From Rhodothermales bacterium (GTDB lineage: Bacteria > Bacteroidota > Rhodothermia > Rhodothermales > UBA10348), in NCBI GenBank assembly GCA_040221055.1, contig JAVJVN010000009.1, positions 406,257-470,256 of the forward strand: a stretch of 64,000 nucleotides of DNA, written 5' to 3'. Under the pieces are notes generated by a model that searched no databases, had not been told where the DNA came from, and was given only the letters and a program-made list of their open reading frames with translations. Numbering within the stretch: the stretch's first letter is position 1; each line of letters begins with the position of its first letter. The translations under genes and the position numbers were made by a program. Positions 26,737 through 34,127 of this stretch are shown here, piece by piece.

Positions 26737-27306
26737 ATGCCGGAAACCACGATTCCCGACATCCCTCCTGACCGTTTCCGGTCCGTGGTCACAGACCACC
26801 AGCGCACGATCTATTTCGTGTGTCGGGATCTGACCGGCAATCACCATGACGCAGAAGACCTTGCCCAGGACGTATTCGTGAAAGCCTACCATGCCCTGCA
26901 TACCCTGAACGGCCCGCTTGACAACAAGCCGCTCGTGTCGGGCTGGCTCCGTCGCATTGCCGTGAACACGTACCTGAACGACCGTCGGGCCAAGAAGCGG
27001 ACACACGTCAGCGTATTTCCTGAAGAAGCGGACGCCTCCCGTCCCGATGCGTTCGGAACTGCCCCGTCGCAGACGGACACGATGGCCGACGCATCCATCG
27101 TGCAGTCCCGTATAGCGCGCGGACTCGGGGTATTGACGGAACGGGAACGGGCCGCCTTCACACTGCGGCATTTCCACGGGTTGCCGGTCCAGGAGACCGC
27201 CGCATCGCTCAACGTGGCCCCGGGTACCGTCAAGAGTCTCTTGCACAGGGCCGTCCGGAAACTGCAGGTCGAGTTGTCCCACCTCAAGGAAGAACTGACA
27301 TCATGA
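26737..27306 (+). CDS. ECF-type RNA polymerase sigma factor
   Basis: 189 residues. Region 2 contains RTIYFVCRDLTGNHHDAEDLAQDVFVKAY, the sigma-2 helix pair that melts the -10 element. Region 4 contains LTERERAAFTLRHFHGLPVQETAASL followed by the recognition helix VAPGTVKSLLHRAVRKL. ATG 26737 is preferred over an upstream in-frame GTG at 26707. The stop overlaps the start of a zinc-finger anti-sigma gene, and three exported proteins carrying or related to HEAT repeats follow, so the regulon probably includes them. The 67 bases upstream may hold an autoregulated promoter. Confidence 0.92.
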   Translation: MPETTIPDIPPDRFRSVVTDHQRTIYFVCRDLTGNHHDAEDLAQDVFVKAYHALHTLNGPLDNKPLVSGWLRRIAVNTYLNDRRAKKRTHVSVFPEEADASRPDAFGTAPSQTDTMADASIVQSRIARGLGVLTERERAAFTLRHFHGLPVQETAASLNVAPGTVKSLLHRAVRKLQVELSHLKEELTS

Positions 27307-28118
27307 CCCGTTCGGACAACCATCAACCTGCTCCGAAGATGTGCCGGGATTCCGACGCCATCCATCCCCTTCTGACAGAGGTCGCTCTCGGCACGGCCGG
27401 TGCGGCAACGGAGCAGCGCGTCCGTGAGCATGTCACCGCCTGCCCAACCTGCGCCAAGGAACTGGATGCCCGCCGTGAACTGCTGGCGCGCGTCGTACCC
27501 GATCGGAGCGAGCCTCCGGCTGCATTCTTCGACGACTTCGCCGATTCGGTCATGGCGCGGATTGCCAGCGACTCCACTCCGAGACCCCGGCTTCGGACCC
27601 TTCCGACCCTCCAATCACCCACACCGTCCAGGTCGCACCGACGGCCGCAGCCGGGCACGTTCACTCCCCGCGTTCTGGCGTGGAGCTTCCGGGCCGCTGC
27701 CGCCATCGTGCTGATTGTCTCCGGGATCTTCATTGGGCGGGCCGGGCAGCCGGGCGTGCCTTCGGCAGACGTTGCACCCGGCCCGCCCACAGGTCCCGAC
27801 CCGACCGTCGCCAGCGCCATGGATGTCCTGGACCGGTCCCGCACGTTGCTTCTGGACATCATGAATACCGAGCAGGCACCCAACATGGACCTGCGACAGC
27901 GTGCGGCCGGCGAATTGGCCGTCCAGGCCGCTGAAATCCATGGGAGACTGGACGCGGGAGAGCAGGCCCGGTTGGCGGCCCTGCTGCAGGAACTGGAGTT
28001 GGTCCTGTTGCAGATGGCCCATGCCCGACCGGAGTCCGGATCCCAGGATGTAGCCATGATCCGGGAGGGCGTTGATCGGAACGGCCTCCTGTTCAAAATC
28101 GAACTCACGGCGCTCTAG
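27303..28118 (+). CDS. Membrane-anchored zinc-finger anti-sigma factor
   Basis: 271 residues. The N-terminal domain holds H43-x3-C47-x2-C50 (REHVTACPTC), the ZAS/zf-HC2 signature of anti-sigma factors that hold ECF sigmas at the membrane. One TM helix (about 128-147) divides it from a periplasmic helical domain (about 160-271, RTLLLDIMNTEQ, RLAALLQELELVLLQM). It is coupled to the sigma gene by ATGA. The periplasmic part is probably the signal-sensing side; what it senses is unknown. Confidence 0.87.
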   Translation: MTRSDNHQPAPKMCRDSDAIHPLLTEVALGTAGAATEQRVREHVTACPTCAKELDARRELLARVVPDRSEPPAAFFDDFADSVMARIASDSTPRPRLRTLPTLQSPTPSRSHRRPQPGTFTPRVLAWSFRAAAAIVLIVSGIFIGRAGQPGVPSADVAPGPPTGPDPTVASAMDVLDRSRTLLLDIMNTEQAPNMDLRQRAAGELAVQAAEIHGRLDAGEQARLAALLQELELVLLQMAHARPESGSQDVAMIREGVDRNGLLFKIELTAL

Positions 28119-28139
28119 GGCGTGATTTGCCGCGCCACC

Positions 28140-28184
28140 GAAATGAAGATGACCGAAATGAAGATGACTGAAATGAAGATGACC
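28140..28184 (+). repeat. Three 15-base tandem repeats at the HEAT-gene start
   Basis: Three near-identical 15-base units (GAAATGAAGATGAC plus C or T) lie head to tail directly before the likely start of the HEAT protein. They create six in-frame ATG codons, and two more follow at 28185 and 28188. If translated they encode EMKMT three times. Unit length is a multiple of three, so copy changes would keep the frame. Confidence 0.9.
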
Positions 28185-29864
28185 ATGATGCGCTTGAACA
28201 ACCAGACCACAGCCGCCCTGCTCGGCTTCCTTTTCCTTACGGCGCTCACCCACCCGTCCACGGCACAGACTGCCGGGGCGGACGCGGAAGCCCGCGCCTA
28301 TGCCGCAGCGAATGCCCTCATCCTGGACGGCAAATGGAGCGATGCACGGCATCAGATGACCGCTTTCGTCAACCGGTACCCGGACTCCAACCGGGCCGAT
28401 CACGCCGCCTTCTACAGCTGCTTTGCCGCCGAGAAAATGGACCCGGTATCGACCGAAGCCTTCGACTGTTTCGATCGCTTCCGTACGAGCCACGAGGGCA
28501 GCTCCTTCCGGGACGATGCGGAATCGGCTCTCATCCGGATTTCCAACCGCCTTGCCCAGGCCGGACGCCCCGAATACCGGGTCCGGACGGAGGATCTGCG
28601 GACCTCAGCCAATGAAGAAGTCGCCCTGACCGCCCTCTATGCGCTCCGCAACATGGGCGGAGACGATGCCCGGGACGCCGTCCTGTCCCTGTACGAGCGA
28701 TCCGGATCCGAAGAGGTCCGCAAACGTGTGGTGTATGTCCTGGCCGAGTTCGACTCCGGGAACGTGGTCCCGACGCTCATCCGGATTGCCAAGGAGGATG
28801 CCTCGGCCGACGTCCGCAAGGCTGCGGTGTACGCCATCGGCCAGCAGTACCCGCGCGGAACGGAGGCCACCCGGACCGCCCTGTTGGATATCCTGGATAC
28901 CAGCACGGACGTCGATGTCCGGAAAGCCGTGCTCTATGCGCTCGCAAACGAATCGGACGAGGCCAACCTTCCCATCCTGGAACGCGTGGCCCTGCGCGAC
29001 GCGAATGAGGAGTTGGCCAAGGCCGCGACCTACGCCATCGCGAACATTGACGGTACCCGGTCGGCGACCGCCCTGACCCGCATCCTGGAAAACGCAACGC
29101 ACCGGGACGTCAGGAAGGCCGCTCTGTATGCCATCGGCAATCTGGATGCGGCATCATCCATACCCACACTCGTGGATGTCGCATTGACGTCGGATGACCC
29201 CGAACTGGCCAAAGCCGCCACCTATGCCCTGGGCAACCAGGACGGCGCGGCAGCCGGCGAAGCACTGGCGCGGATCCTGGACAATGGCCGGACAACCGAG
29301 GTCCGGAAAGCCGCCCTGTACGCCATCGGCAACCAGGGCGAAGGCACGGTGGCACTCGGCACGCTGCGGCGTGTAGCAACGTCGGGGAACGATACCGAAC
29401 TCCAGAAAGCAGCCGTCTATGCCATCGGCAACCTGGACGGTGAGGGCGCACGGGAAGCGCTCGAGGCTGTTTTCACCTCATCCACCGATGGCGATGTCCG
29501 CCGGGCCGCCCTGCATGCCATCGCCAACGGCGATCATGATGACGCCTCCGCGTTCCTGCTGGCCGTTGCCAACGGAGCGGACGCGGAACTGGCCAAGACC
29601 GCCGTGTACGCCCTGCAACAGACGAACCATTTCGATGTGTCGGCCGTCGTCCGCGTGCTGGAAACCACGCCGCACGACGATGTCCGCCGGGCCGCCATCC
29701 ATTTGCTGGGCGAAGCGGAATCGGATGATGCCGTTGACGCACTCGTCACCATCATCCGCAGTGACGCACCCGCGCAGGTGCGCACCGCAGCGGTCCAGGC
29801 CCTCGGAAACATCGGCACCGACAAGGCCCGAGCCGTACTCATCGAGCTGCTGGGCGAGAATTGA
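28185..29864 (+). CDS. Exported TPR-like plus HEAT-repeat protein (13 repeats)
   Basis: 559 residues from ATG 28185. A signal peptide ends STA|Q near residue 27. Residues 35-120 look like TPR/BamD-type helical pairs (LILDGKWSDARHQMTAFVNRYPDSNRAD). Residues ~143-556 carry 13 HEAT units of about 32 residues. These alternate between a D/E-V-R-K-A-A-x-Y-A-I-G-N type and an E-L-A-K-A-A-T-Y-A-x-x-N type. HEAT arrays bind proteins; no catalytic motif is seen. In-frame ATGs from 28143 and a GTG at 28122 make the start uncertain. It follows the anti-sigma gene, which suggests an effector or sensor of that ECF pathway. Confidence 0.85.
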   Translation: MMRLNNQTTAALLGFLFLTALTHPSTAQTAGADAEARAYAAANALILDGKWSDARHQMTAFVNRYPDSNRADHAAFYSCFAAEKMDPVSTEAFDCFDRFRTSHEGSSFRDDAESALIRISNRLAQAGRPEYRVRTEDLRTSANEEVALTALYALRNMGGDDARDAVLSLYERSGSEEVRKRVVYVLAEFDSGNVVPTLIRIAKEDASADVRKAAVYAIGQQYPRGTEATRTALLDILDTSTDVDVRKAVLYALANESDEANLPILERVALRDANEELAKAATYAIANIDGTRSATALTRILENATHRDVRKAALYAIGNLDAASSIPTLVDVALTSDDPELAKAATYALGNQDGAAAGEALARILDNGRTTEVRKAALYAIGNQGEGTVALGTLRRVATSGNDTELQKAAVYAIGNLDGEGAREALEAVFTSSTDGDVRRAALHAIANGDHDDASAFLLAVANGADAELAKTAVYALQQTNHFDVSAVVRVLETTPHDDVRRAAIHLLGEAESDDAVDALVTIIRSDAPAQVRTAAVQALGNIGTDKARAVLIELLGEN

Positions 29865-29952
29865 CGCCCGCGACCCGGTTGGTCGCACCGCTTCCCGCTC
29901 CGCCCTCCCCCTCTTTCCTGCAATAAACGCGTGCCTTCACGCCCCGACATCC

Positions 29953-30510
29953 ATGGAACGAACACGAACCGTCCTCGCCATCCTCGTCCTGACGGGCTTT
30001 GTCATCACGGCCGCCATGCCCTTCCTGGGCATCCGCCCGGCAGATCTGTTGACCCGCAGCGTTGACCTCGTTGAGCGTGCCCCCGCACCCGTGGTTCTTG
30101 CCGGCCTCGATATCCACGCCAATGACCCTGAACTGGCCAAGGCAGCCGTCTATGCGCTGGCCAATTCCCTCGACGCCGAGTCGATCTCCATGATGTTTCC
30201 GCTTATCGATGAACCGCTGCCCCTTGAAGTCCGGAAAGCCGTCCTGTATGCCGTCGCAAACCATGACGGGGCCGACGTGGTGTCGTTCCTCCGGGGCGTA
30301 GCTTCGGGAGATGCGGAAACCGAGCTCAGGAAGGCCGCCGTGTACGCCATCGGGAATTCCGACCATGCGGATGCCGTGCCGGCATTGGTCGCCGTCATGG
30401 GCTCCGATGCGCCGAATGACGTCCGAAAGGCCGCCGTGCATGCCCTGGGCAACCAGGATTCGGACGTCGCCCGAAAAGCATTGGTGGACCTGATCGGAAA
30501 CCTGCAATGA
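29953..30510 (+). CDS. Small exported HEAT-repeat protein
   Basis: 185 residues. An N-terminal hydrophobic segment (residues 6-24) is a signal or anchor. Four HEAT units follow: ELAKAAVYALANS, EVRKAVLYAVANHDG, ELRKAAVYAIGNSDH and DVRKAAVHALGNQDS. They show the same alternation of two repeat types as the larger neighbour, so it looks like a partial duplicate. It begins 88 bases after that gene, and its stop overlaps the next start (ATGA). Confidence 0.8.
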   Translation: MERTRTVLAILVLTGFVITAAMPFLGIRPADLLTRSVDLVERAPAPVVLAGLDIHANDPELAKAAVYALANSLDAESISMMFPLIDEPLPLEVRKAVLYAVANHDGADVVSFLRGVASGDAETELRKAAVYAIGNSDHADAVPALVAVMGSDAPNDVRKAAVHALGNQDSDVARKALVDLIGNLQ

Positions 30511-31127
30511 AGGATCCAATCACATTCTTGCTGGCCGTCCTCACCTGTGTGGTGACAATCGGGGGTTTGTCCCCGCAGGCGGCGGCCCAGCAATCCCGCA
30601 TGGTGGCCGCATCCGGACCGTTGGACTCCGCCCCCGATGGATGGTTGGCCTGGGCTCCCGCCTGGTCCGCGAAGTCAGGCAGCGTGACGTGGTGGAGCAA
30701 GGATGAAACGCTGACCTTCGCCGAACAACTGGCCGCTTCGGGCATCCGGACGTCCACGGCGGATCCGGATGCGCCCGTATTCCTGCTGAAGCTGGACCAG
30801 GGTCGGGTCACCCACGCGTATGTGACGCGGATGGACTCGGGTATCCAGGTCCGGGACGGAGCCCTCCGTTGGTTCGTGGATGTCCCGGAGGCCGAGAGTG
30901 CCGCGTTCCTGCAGTCCGCGTGGGAATCCGGGGGCGAATCGACCCTCCTGTACATGCTCGGACACCACCCGGACGTGCCCGGAATCGAGGCTTTCCTGAC
31001 GCGGACGGCCGATGCCGACATCGACATCGATCACCGGAAGTCCGCGTTGTACGGACTGGGTGCGTTGGGTACACCCTCCGCCCACCGGACCCTGTTGGCG
31101 TTCATCCGCGCGGCCCGCGGAACCTGA
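30507..31127 (+). CDS. Exported protein with degenerate HEAT-like end
   Basis: 206 residues with a signal peptide (1-27, ending AAA|Q). The middle (LAWAPAWSAKSGSVTWWSKDETLTFAEQ, then ALRWFVDVPEAESAAF) has no recognised fold. The C-terminus (HRKSALYGLGALGTPSAHRTLLAFIR) resembles one HEAT unit, matching the two genes before it. It is translationally coupled to the small HEAT gene and ends the ECF cluster. The function is unknown. Confidence 0.65.
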   Translation: MKDPITFLLAVLTCVVTIGGLSPQAAAQQSRMVAASGPLDSAPDGWLAWAPAWSAKSGSVTWWSKDETLTFAEQLAASGIRTSTADPDAPVFLLKLDQGRVTHAYVTRMDSGIQVRDGALRWFVDVPEAESAAFLQSAWESGGESTLLYMLGHHPDVPGIEAFLTRTADADIDIDHRKSALYGLGALGTPSAHRTLLAFIRAARGT

Positions 31128-31132
31128 GGCCC

Positions 31133-31152
31133 AGGGCGTGTGAACACGTCCT
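31133..31152. terminator. Hairpin between convergent genes
   Basis: AGGGCGTG-TGAA-CACGTCCT forms an eight-pair stem with one G-U pair between two convergent genes. It overlaps the stop of the minus-strand lipoprotein. No T tract follows on either strand, so intrinsic termination is doubtful. The sequence core recurs at 34054-34076. Confidence 0.35.
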
Positions 31153-31876
31153 ACTTCTTCGCGTCCCTGATGTCGTCGCTGAGTTTGCGGGCAATATCCC
31201 GGGCCGCATCGCTGGCCATGCTCTCCAGGACCAGGGCCAGCTCGTCGACCGTGAGTTCGGACAAGGCAATGGCGTTGCCCGTCCGGGCCAATGTGCGCGA
31301 CGTGGAGCCCTCCGTGAACGGATAGTCCTGTTTGACGGTCCGACGCCAGATGACCTCGCCCGTCCTGTTGTCCATGAGTACCGGCTTGGCTTCGAGCCGG
31401 TACTCGAGACGCTGGTCGTAATTCGAACCCGAATAAATGCCGTGCTTCTCGATGTTTACCTCCAGGACGTAATCGGCCGCGTTGGCATCCCCGGTGCCCA
31501 CCACATTCAGATAGCGGATGGCTTCATCCTTCATCCCGTCGGCCACCATGGCCGATACGTCCACCAATACAGCCGCACTGTCCAGTTTGGCCTGGGCATC
31601 GGCAGCGGTGAACGCTTCCGCAACTTCCGAAGCGACTTCGGCAACGGCGGCAAGGGTGCGCATGAGCCGGTTCCCTCTTCGAGGCGCATCTTCGTCGTCG
31701 GCCGGGTCGTCGGTGAAAATCTCAGGCCGTGGAGCCAACGGGGCCGTCACCGCCATGGTTTTACCTTCGTAATCGTGTTCCGCGAGTTTGTTGACGCCGG
31801 AGCACCCGGAGGTTGCGAACGCAATGGCCACGATGGTGAACAGGACCGGGGATGTGGATGGGATTCGGGGGATCAT
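31151..31876 (-). CDS. Hypothetical lipoprotein
   Basis: 241 residues with a lipobox FATSGC (Cys25). A helical segment (LMRTLAAVAEVASEVAEAFTAADAQAKLD) precedes a beta-rich region (ADYVLEVNIEKHGIYSG, LMDNRTGEVIWRRTVKQ). The latter resembles lipoproteins that test membrane assembly or carry DUF4136-like domains, but no family is assigned. The final helix DAARDIARKLSDDIRDAKK is basic. It is a single gene, convergent with the HEAT cluster. Confidence 0.6.
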   Translation of the reverse strand: MIPRIPSTSPVLFTIVAIAFATSGCSGVNKLAEHDYEGKTMAVTAPLAPRPEIFTDDPADDEDAPRRGNRLMRTLAAVAEVASEVAEAFTAADAQAKLDSAAVLVDVSAMVADGMKDEAIRYLNVVGTGDANAADYVLEVNIEKHGIYSGSNYDQRLEYRLEAKPVLMDNRTGEVIWRRTVKQDYPFTEGSTSRTLARTGNAIALSELTVDELALVLESMASDAARDIARKLSDDIRDAKK

Positions 31877-32003
31877 GGCAGGATCAGGGTGTTCGGGTTA
31901 TCGGTGACAAGGTAGAGGTTGGGACGTGGGGATGGTATCTTCCGGAACCGGTCCGGCTCTTGTCGCGACGGAATCGATTGTATCCCCATCATCCGGCTCT
32001 TTC

Positions 32004-32408
32004 ATGCGTTTCTCGACTCCCACCTTCCTTCTTCTTCCATTGATCTTCTGCCTGCTGGTGGTGACGGGGTGTGACAGTTCATCCGACGACGGCCTTGTGT
32101 GCAACCTGGAGGCGGGCCCGATAACGACCGGTGCCACGGCCACCGTGGAGTATTCCGTGACGTTCTCCGGCGATGTCGACCTCGAATCCGTGACGTACAC
32201 GGCCGATGCCGGCGCACAGTCGGTCACGAATGCGACCAGTCCGTGGAACCTGACCCGGACCGTTCCGGCCGGCACGACGGTGGCGCTGTCAGGCGACGCC
32301 CGGGTGCGGAATGGCACCGCCAACATCTCCATGGTCGTCACGGAAGTATCGGGTGGAGGTACGTTCACGGTCTCGGATTCCGACTCCTGCTCCCAGACGG
32401 GTAGCTGA
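32004..32408 (+). CDS. Small beta-rich lipoprotein
   Basis: 134 residues from ATG 32004. A signal segment ends LLVVTGC with the lipid-attached Cys at about residue 22. The mature ~110 residues are Ser/Thr-rich with beta-sandwich periodicity (ATVEYSVTFSGDVDLESVTY, SMVVTEVSGGGTFTVSDS). Two further cysteines could pair. An upstream in-frame ATG at 31926 would hide the signal peptide and is not used. No family is recognised. Confidence 0.62.
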   Translation: MRFSTPTFLLLPLIFCLLVVTGCDSSSDDGLVCNLEAGPITTGATATVEYSVTFSGDVDLESVTYTADAGAQSVTNATSPWNLTRTVPAGTTVALSGDARVRNGTANISMVVTEVSGGGTFTVSDSDSCSQTGS

Positions 32409-32435
32409 GCCGGTCAAACGCTCCGATTGGCCCGT

Positions 32436-33998
32436 TCAGAATCCGAAGGTGAAGCCGATGGCGACGCGGTCCCGGGTGATTTCTTCCCGGACATCCGGCG
32501 CACCGGTCACGTCCGCATACGGGGCGAACTGGTCATCCCACATGGATCGGGTCCACGAGAGCGAGGCCGAGACCTGCTCGGTGAACGCAAAGCCCAGGCC
32601 AGCGGAAACGAACTGACGACCGCGGTCCACCAGGTTCGCCGCTGCCAGCGGTGAATCGGCGTCCCGGGGATCCGGATAGCCGGCCCAACCGGCGCGCACG
32701 GACAGTTGGTTCATGACGTACTCGGCGCCGAGCCGGACATTCAGTACGGCGTCCAGGGCCCGCTGGATTTCCAGGTTCTCGTCCGCAAAGGAATACTCGC
32801 TGGCGTCCAATTCCAGTTGCGACCAGTCCACCCACTCGACGTCCCCCGTCAGGGTCAGTCCACCGCCTGTCCAGGCTCCGCCGATGGCCACCTTCCAGGG
32901 CGATGTGACCGTGTATTCGAATGTCCCGGACCCCGCTGTCTCGGTGAGTCCGTCACCGTACACGAAACGGTCCCCATTGTCGAACGAGACGTCAAGAAGG
33001 GTGCTGTATTCTTCATCCACGGACAGGTACGTCGGGGTTTCGACGGTCAGGCCGAACCGGGCACCGTCCGCGACCTTGGCCGAGAGACCGGCCCGCAGAC
33101 TCACGCCAATCATGTCCGACGAGAAGGACTCCTCGAACGTCAGCCCGGAAAAGTCGGTGGTCCCGCCCAACCCGTCGTTGTCATTCTGGAAGTCGTCCTC
33201 CGAATGCGAACGGAAGTACGTGTAGGTGCCGAAGGGCAGGTTGAGCGATGCCCCCACCATGACATTCGGCGCCACCTCCACCGATCCGGCAAAGTTCAAC
33301 TCGGACATCCGGCCTTTCTCTTCGACAAATCCATCCTGAAGCACCGTTCCCGCAGAAACAGCAGGAAGAAAGGGAACGGGATCGCCCGCATCCACCAGAT
33401 CAGGCACCAGGTCGATACCGAATGTCTCGAAGGCAATGAACGACAGGTCCCGGGTGAAGGACGGGAATACCCCTTGGTCATCCGAGTCGAGTGTGAACTC
33501 ACCGGGCAGCGGCATGAAGTAATCCGTCACGGAATTGGCGTTGTTCGTCCCCGAGTAGAACAGGCTCCGGGAGAAGGACTGGACCTGGTTGAAGCCGGCC
33601 CCGACGACGAGCGAGCCCCGGAGCGTCGGTACCCGGTAGGCATAGGCCAGGCTGGCAAGACCGGTCGACGACACGTCCGACTCCAGGAAGGACTCCGAAC
33701 CGGGAGCCGTGAAGGCGGCCTCGTCCGTCGTGTTCTGATTCAGCAGATCAACAGAAAACCAGGAGCCTTTATTCCAGCCGAGACCGGCCGGATTGGTCGT
33801 GAAGGCGCCAACGTCCGAACGTCCCGCCGTTCCGGCACCTCCCATCCCGGCGGATGCCGTGGACAGCCCGGGAAGGCGTTGCATGAATCGGAGGGCATCG
33901 GTACCGTCCTGGGCCGTTGCGGGCGCGACAGCCGCAGCCATGAGGATCGCGCCGACCATCAGCGCCGCATAGGTGGAAAGCGTGGTTTTCCGGTTCAT
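32436..33998 (-). CDS. OmpP1/FadL-family outer-membrane transporter
   Basis: 520 residues with a signal peptide ending ATA|Q (residue 29). The mature N-terminus ALRFMQRLPGLSTASAGMGGAGTA and FTTNPAGLGW is the FadL hatch signature (the NPA motif). Alternating strands follow to the C-terminal FTFGF. FadL proteins take up long-chain fatty acids or other hydrophobic substrates. A perfect 17-base palindrome at 34018-34034, just upstream, suggests control by a dimeric repressor. Confidence 0.87.
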   Translation of the reverse strand: MNRKTTLSTYAALMVGAILMAAAVAPATAQDGTDALRFMQRLPGLSTASAGMGGAGTAGRSDVGAFTTNPAGLGWNKGSWFSVDLLNQNTTDEAAFTAPGSESFLESDVSSTGLASLAYAYRVPTLRGSLVVGAGFNQVQSFSRSLFYSGTNNANSVTDYFMPLPGEFTLDSDDQGVFPSFTRDLSFIAFETFGIDLVPDLVDAGDPVPFLPAVSAGTVLQDGFVEEKGRMSELNFAGSVEVAPNVMVGASLNLPFGTYTYFRSHSEDDFQNDNDGLGGTTDFSGLTFEESFSSDMIGVSLRAGLSAKVADGARFGLTVETPTYLSVDEEYSTLLDVSFDNGDRFVYGDGLTETAGSGTFEYTVTSPWKVAIGGAWTGGGLTLTGDVEWVDWSQLELDASEYSFADENLEIQRALDAVLNVRLGAEYVMNQLSVRAGWAGYPDPRDADSPLAAANLVDRGRQFVSAGLGFAFTEQVSASLSWTRSMWDDQFAPYADVTGAPDVREEITRDRVAIGFTFGF

Positions 33999-34017
33999 TT
34001 CAGGCTCAGTTTAATTT

Positions 34018-34034
34018 GTAACCTGGCAGGTTAC
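34018..34034. promoter_or_regulatory. Perfect palindrome, probable operator of the FadL-family gene
   Basis: GTAACCTG-G-CAGGTTAC has two perfect eight-base arms around one central base. It lies 20 bases upstream of the start of the minus-strand FadL-like gene, inside the expected promoter interval. Such symmetry is typical of TetR- or GntR-type operators, and fatty-acid uptake genes are often under TetR/FadR-type control. The regulator is not in the window. Confidence 0.6.
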
Positions 34035-34053
34035 ATTTTGAAAAGGGCGTGCC

Positions 34054-34076
34054 AGGGCGTGTTCACACTACGCCCT
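34054..34076 (-). terminator. Hairpin after the repeat-tailed lipoprotein gene
   Basis: Arms AGGGCGT and ACGCCCT flank a nine-base loop. It lies 52 bases beyond the stop of the minus-strand gene that ends at 34128. On the minus strand a second ACGCCC and then TTTTC follow, so termination is possible but weak. The GTGTGAACACG core is shared with the hairpin at 31133. Confidence 0.4.
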
Positions 34077-34127
34077 GATGGAATCTGCGCCAATAAGAAG
34101 GAGACAAGAGGACCGAATCCCGGTTCG

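Noticed and set aside
28600-29864. Repeat-rich DNA considered as a CRISPR array or tandem satellite.
   Set aside because: The periodicity of about 96 bases is that of coding HEAT repeats with codon-level divergence and no identical spacer-flanking repeats.
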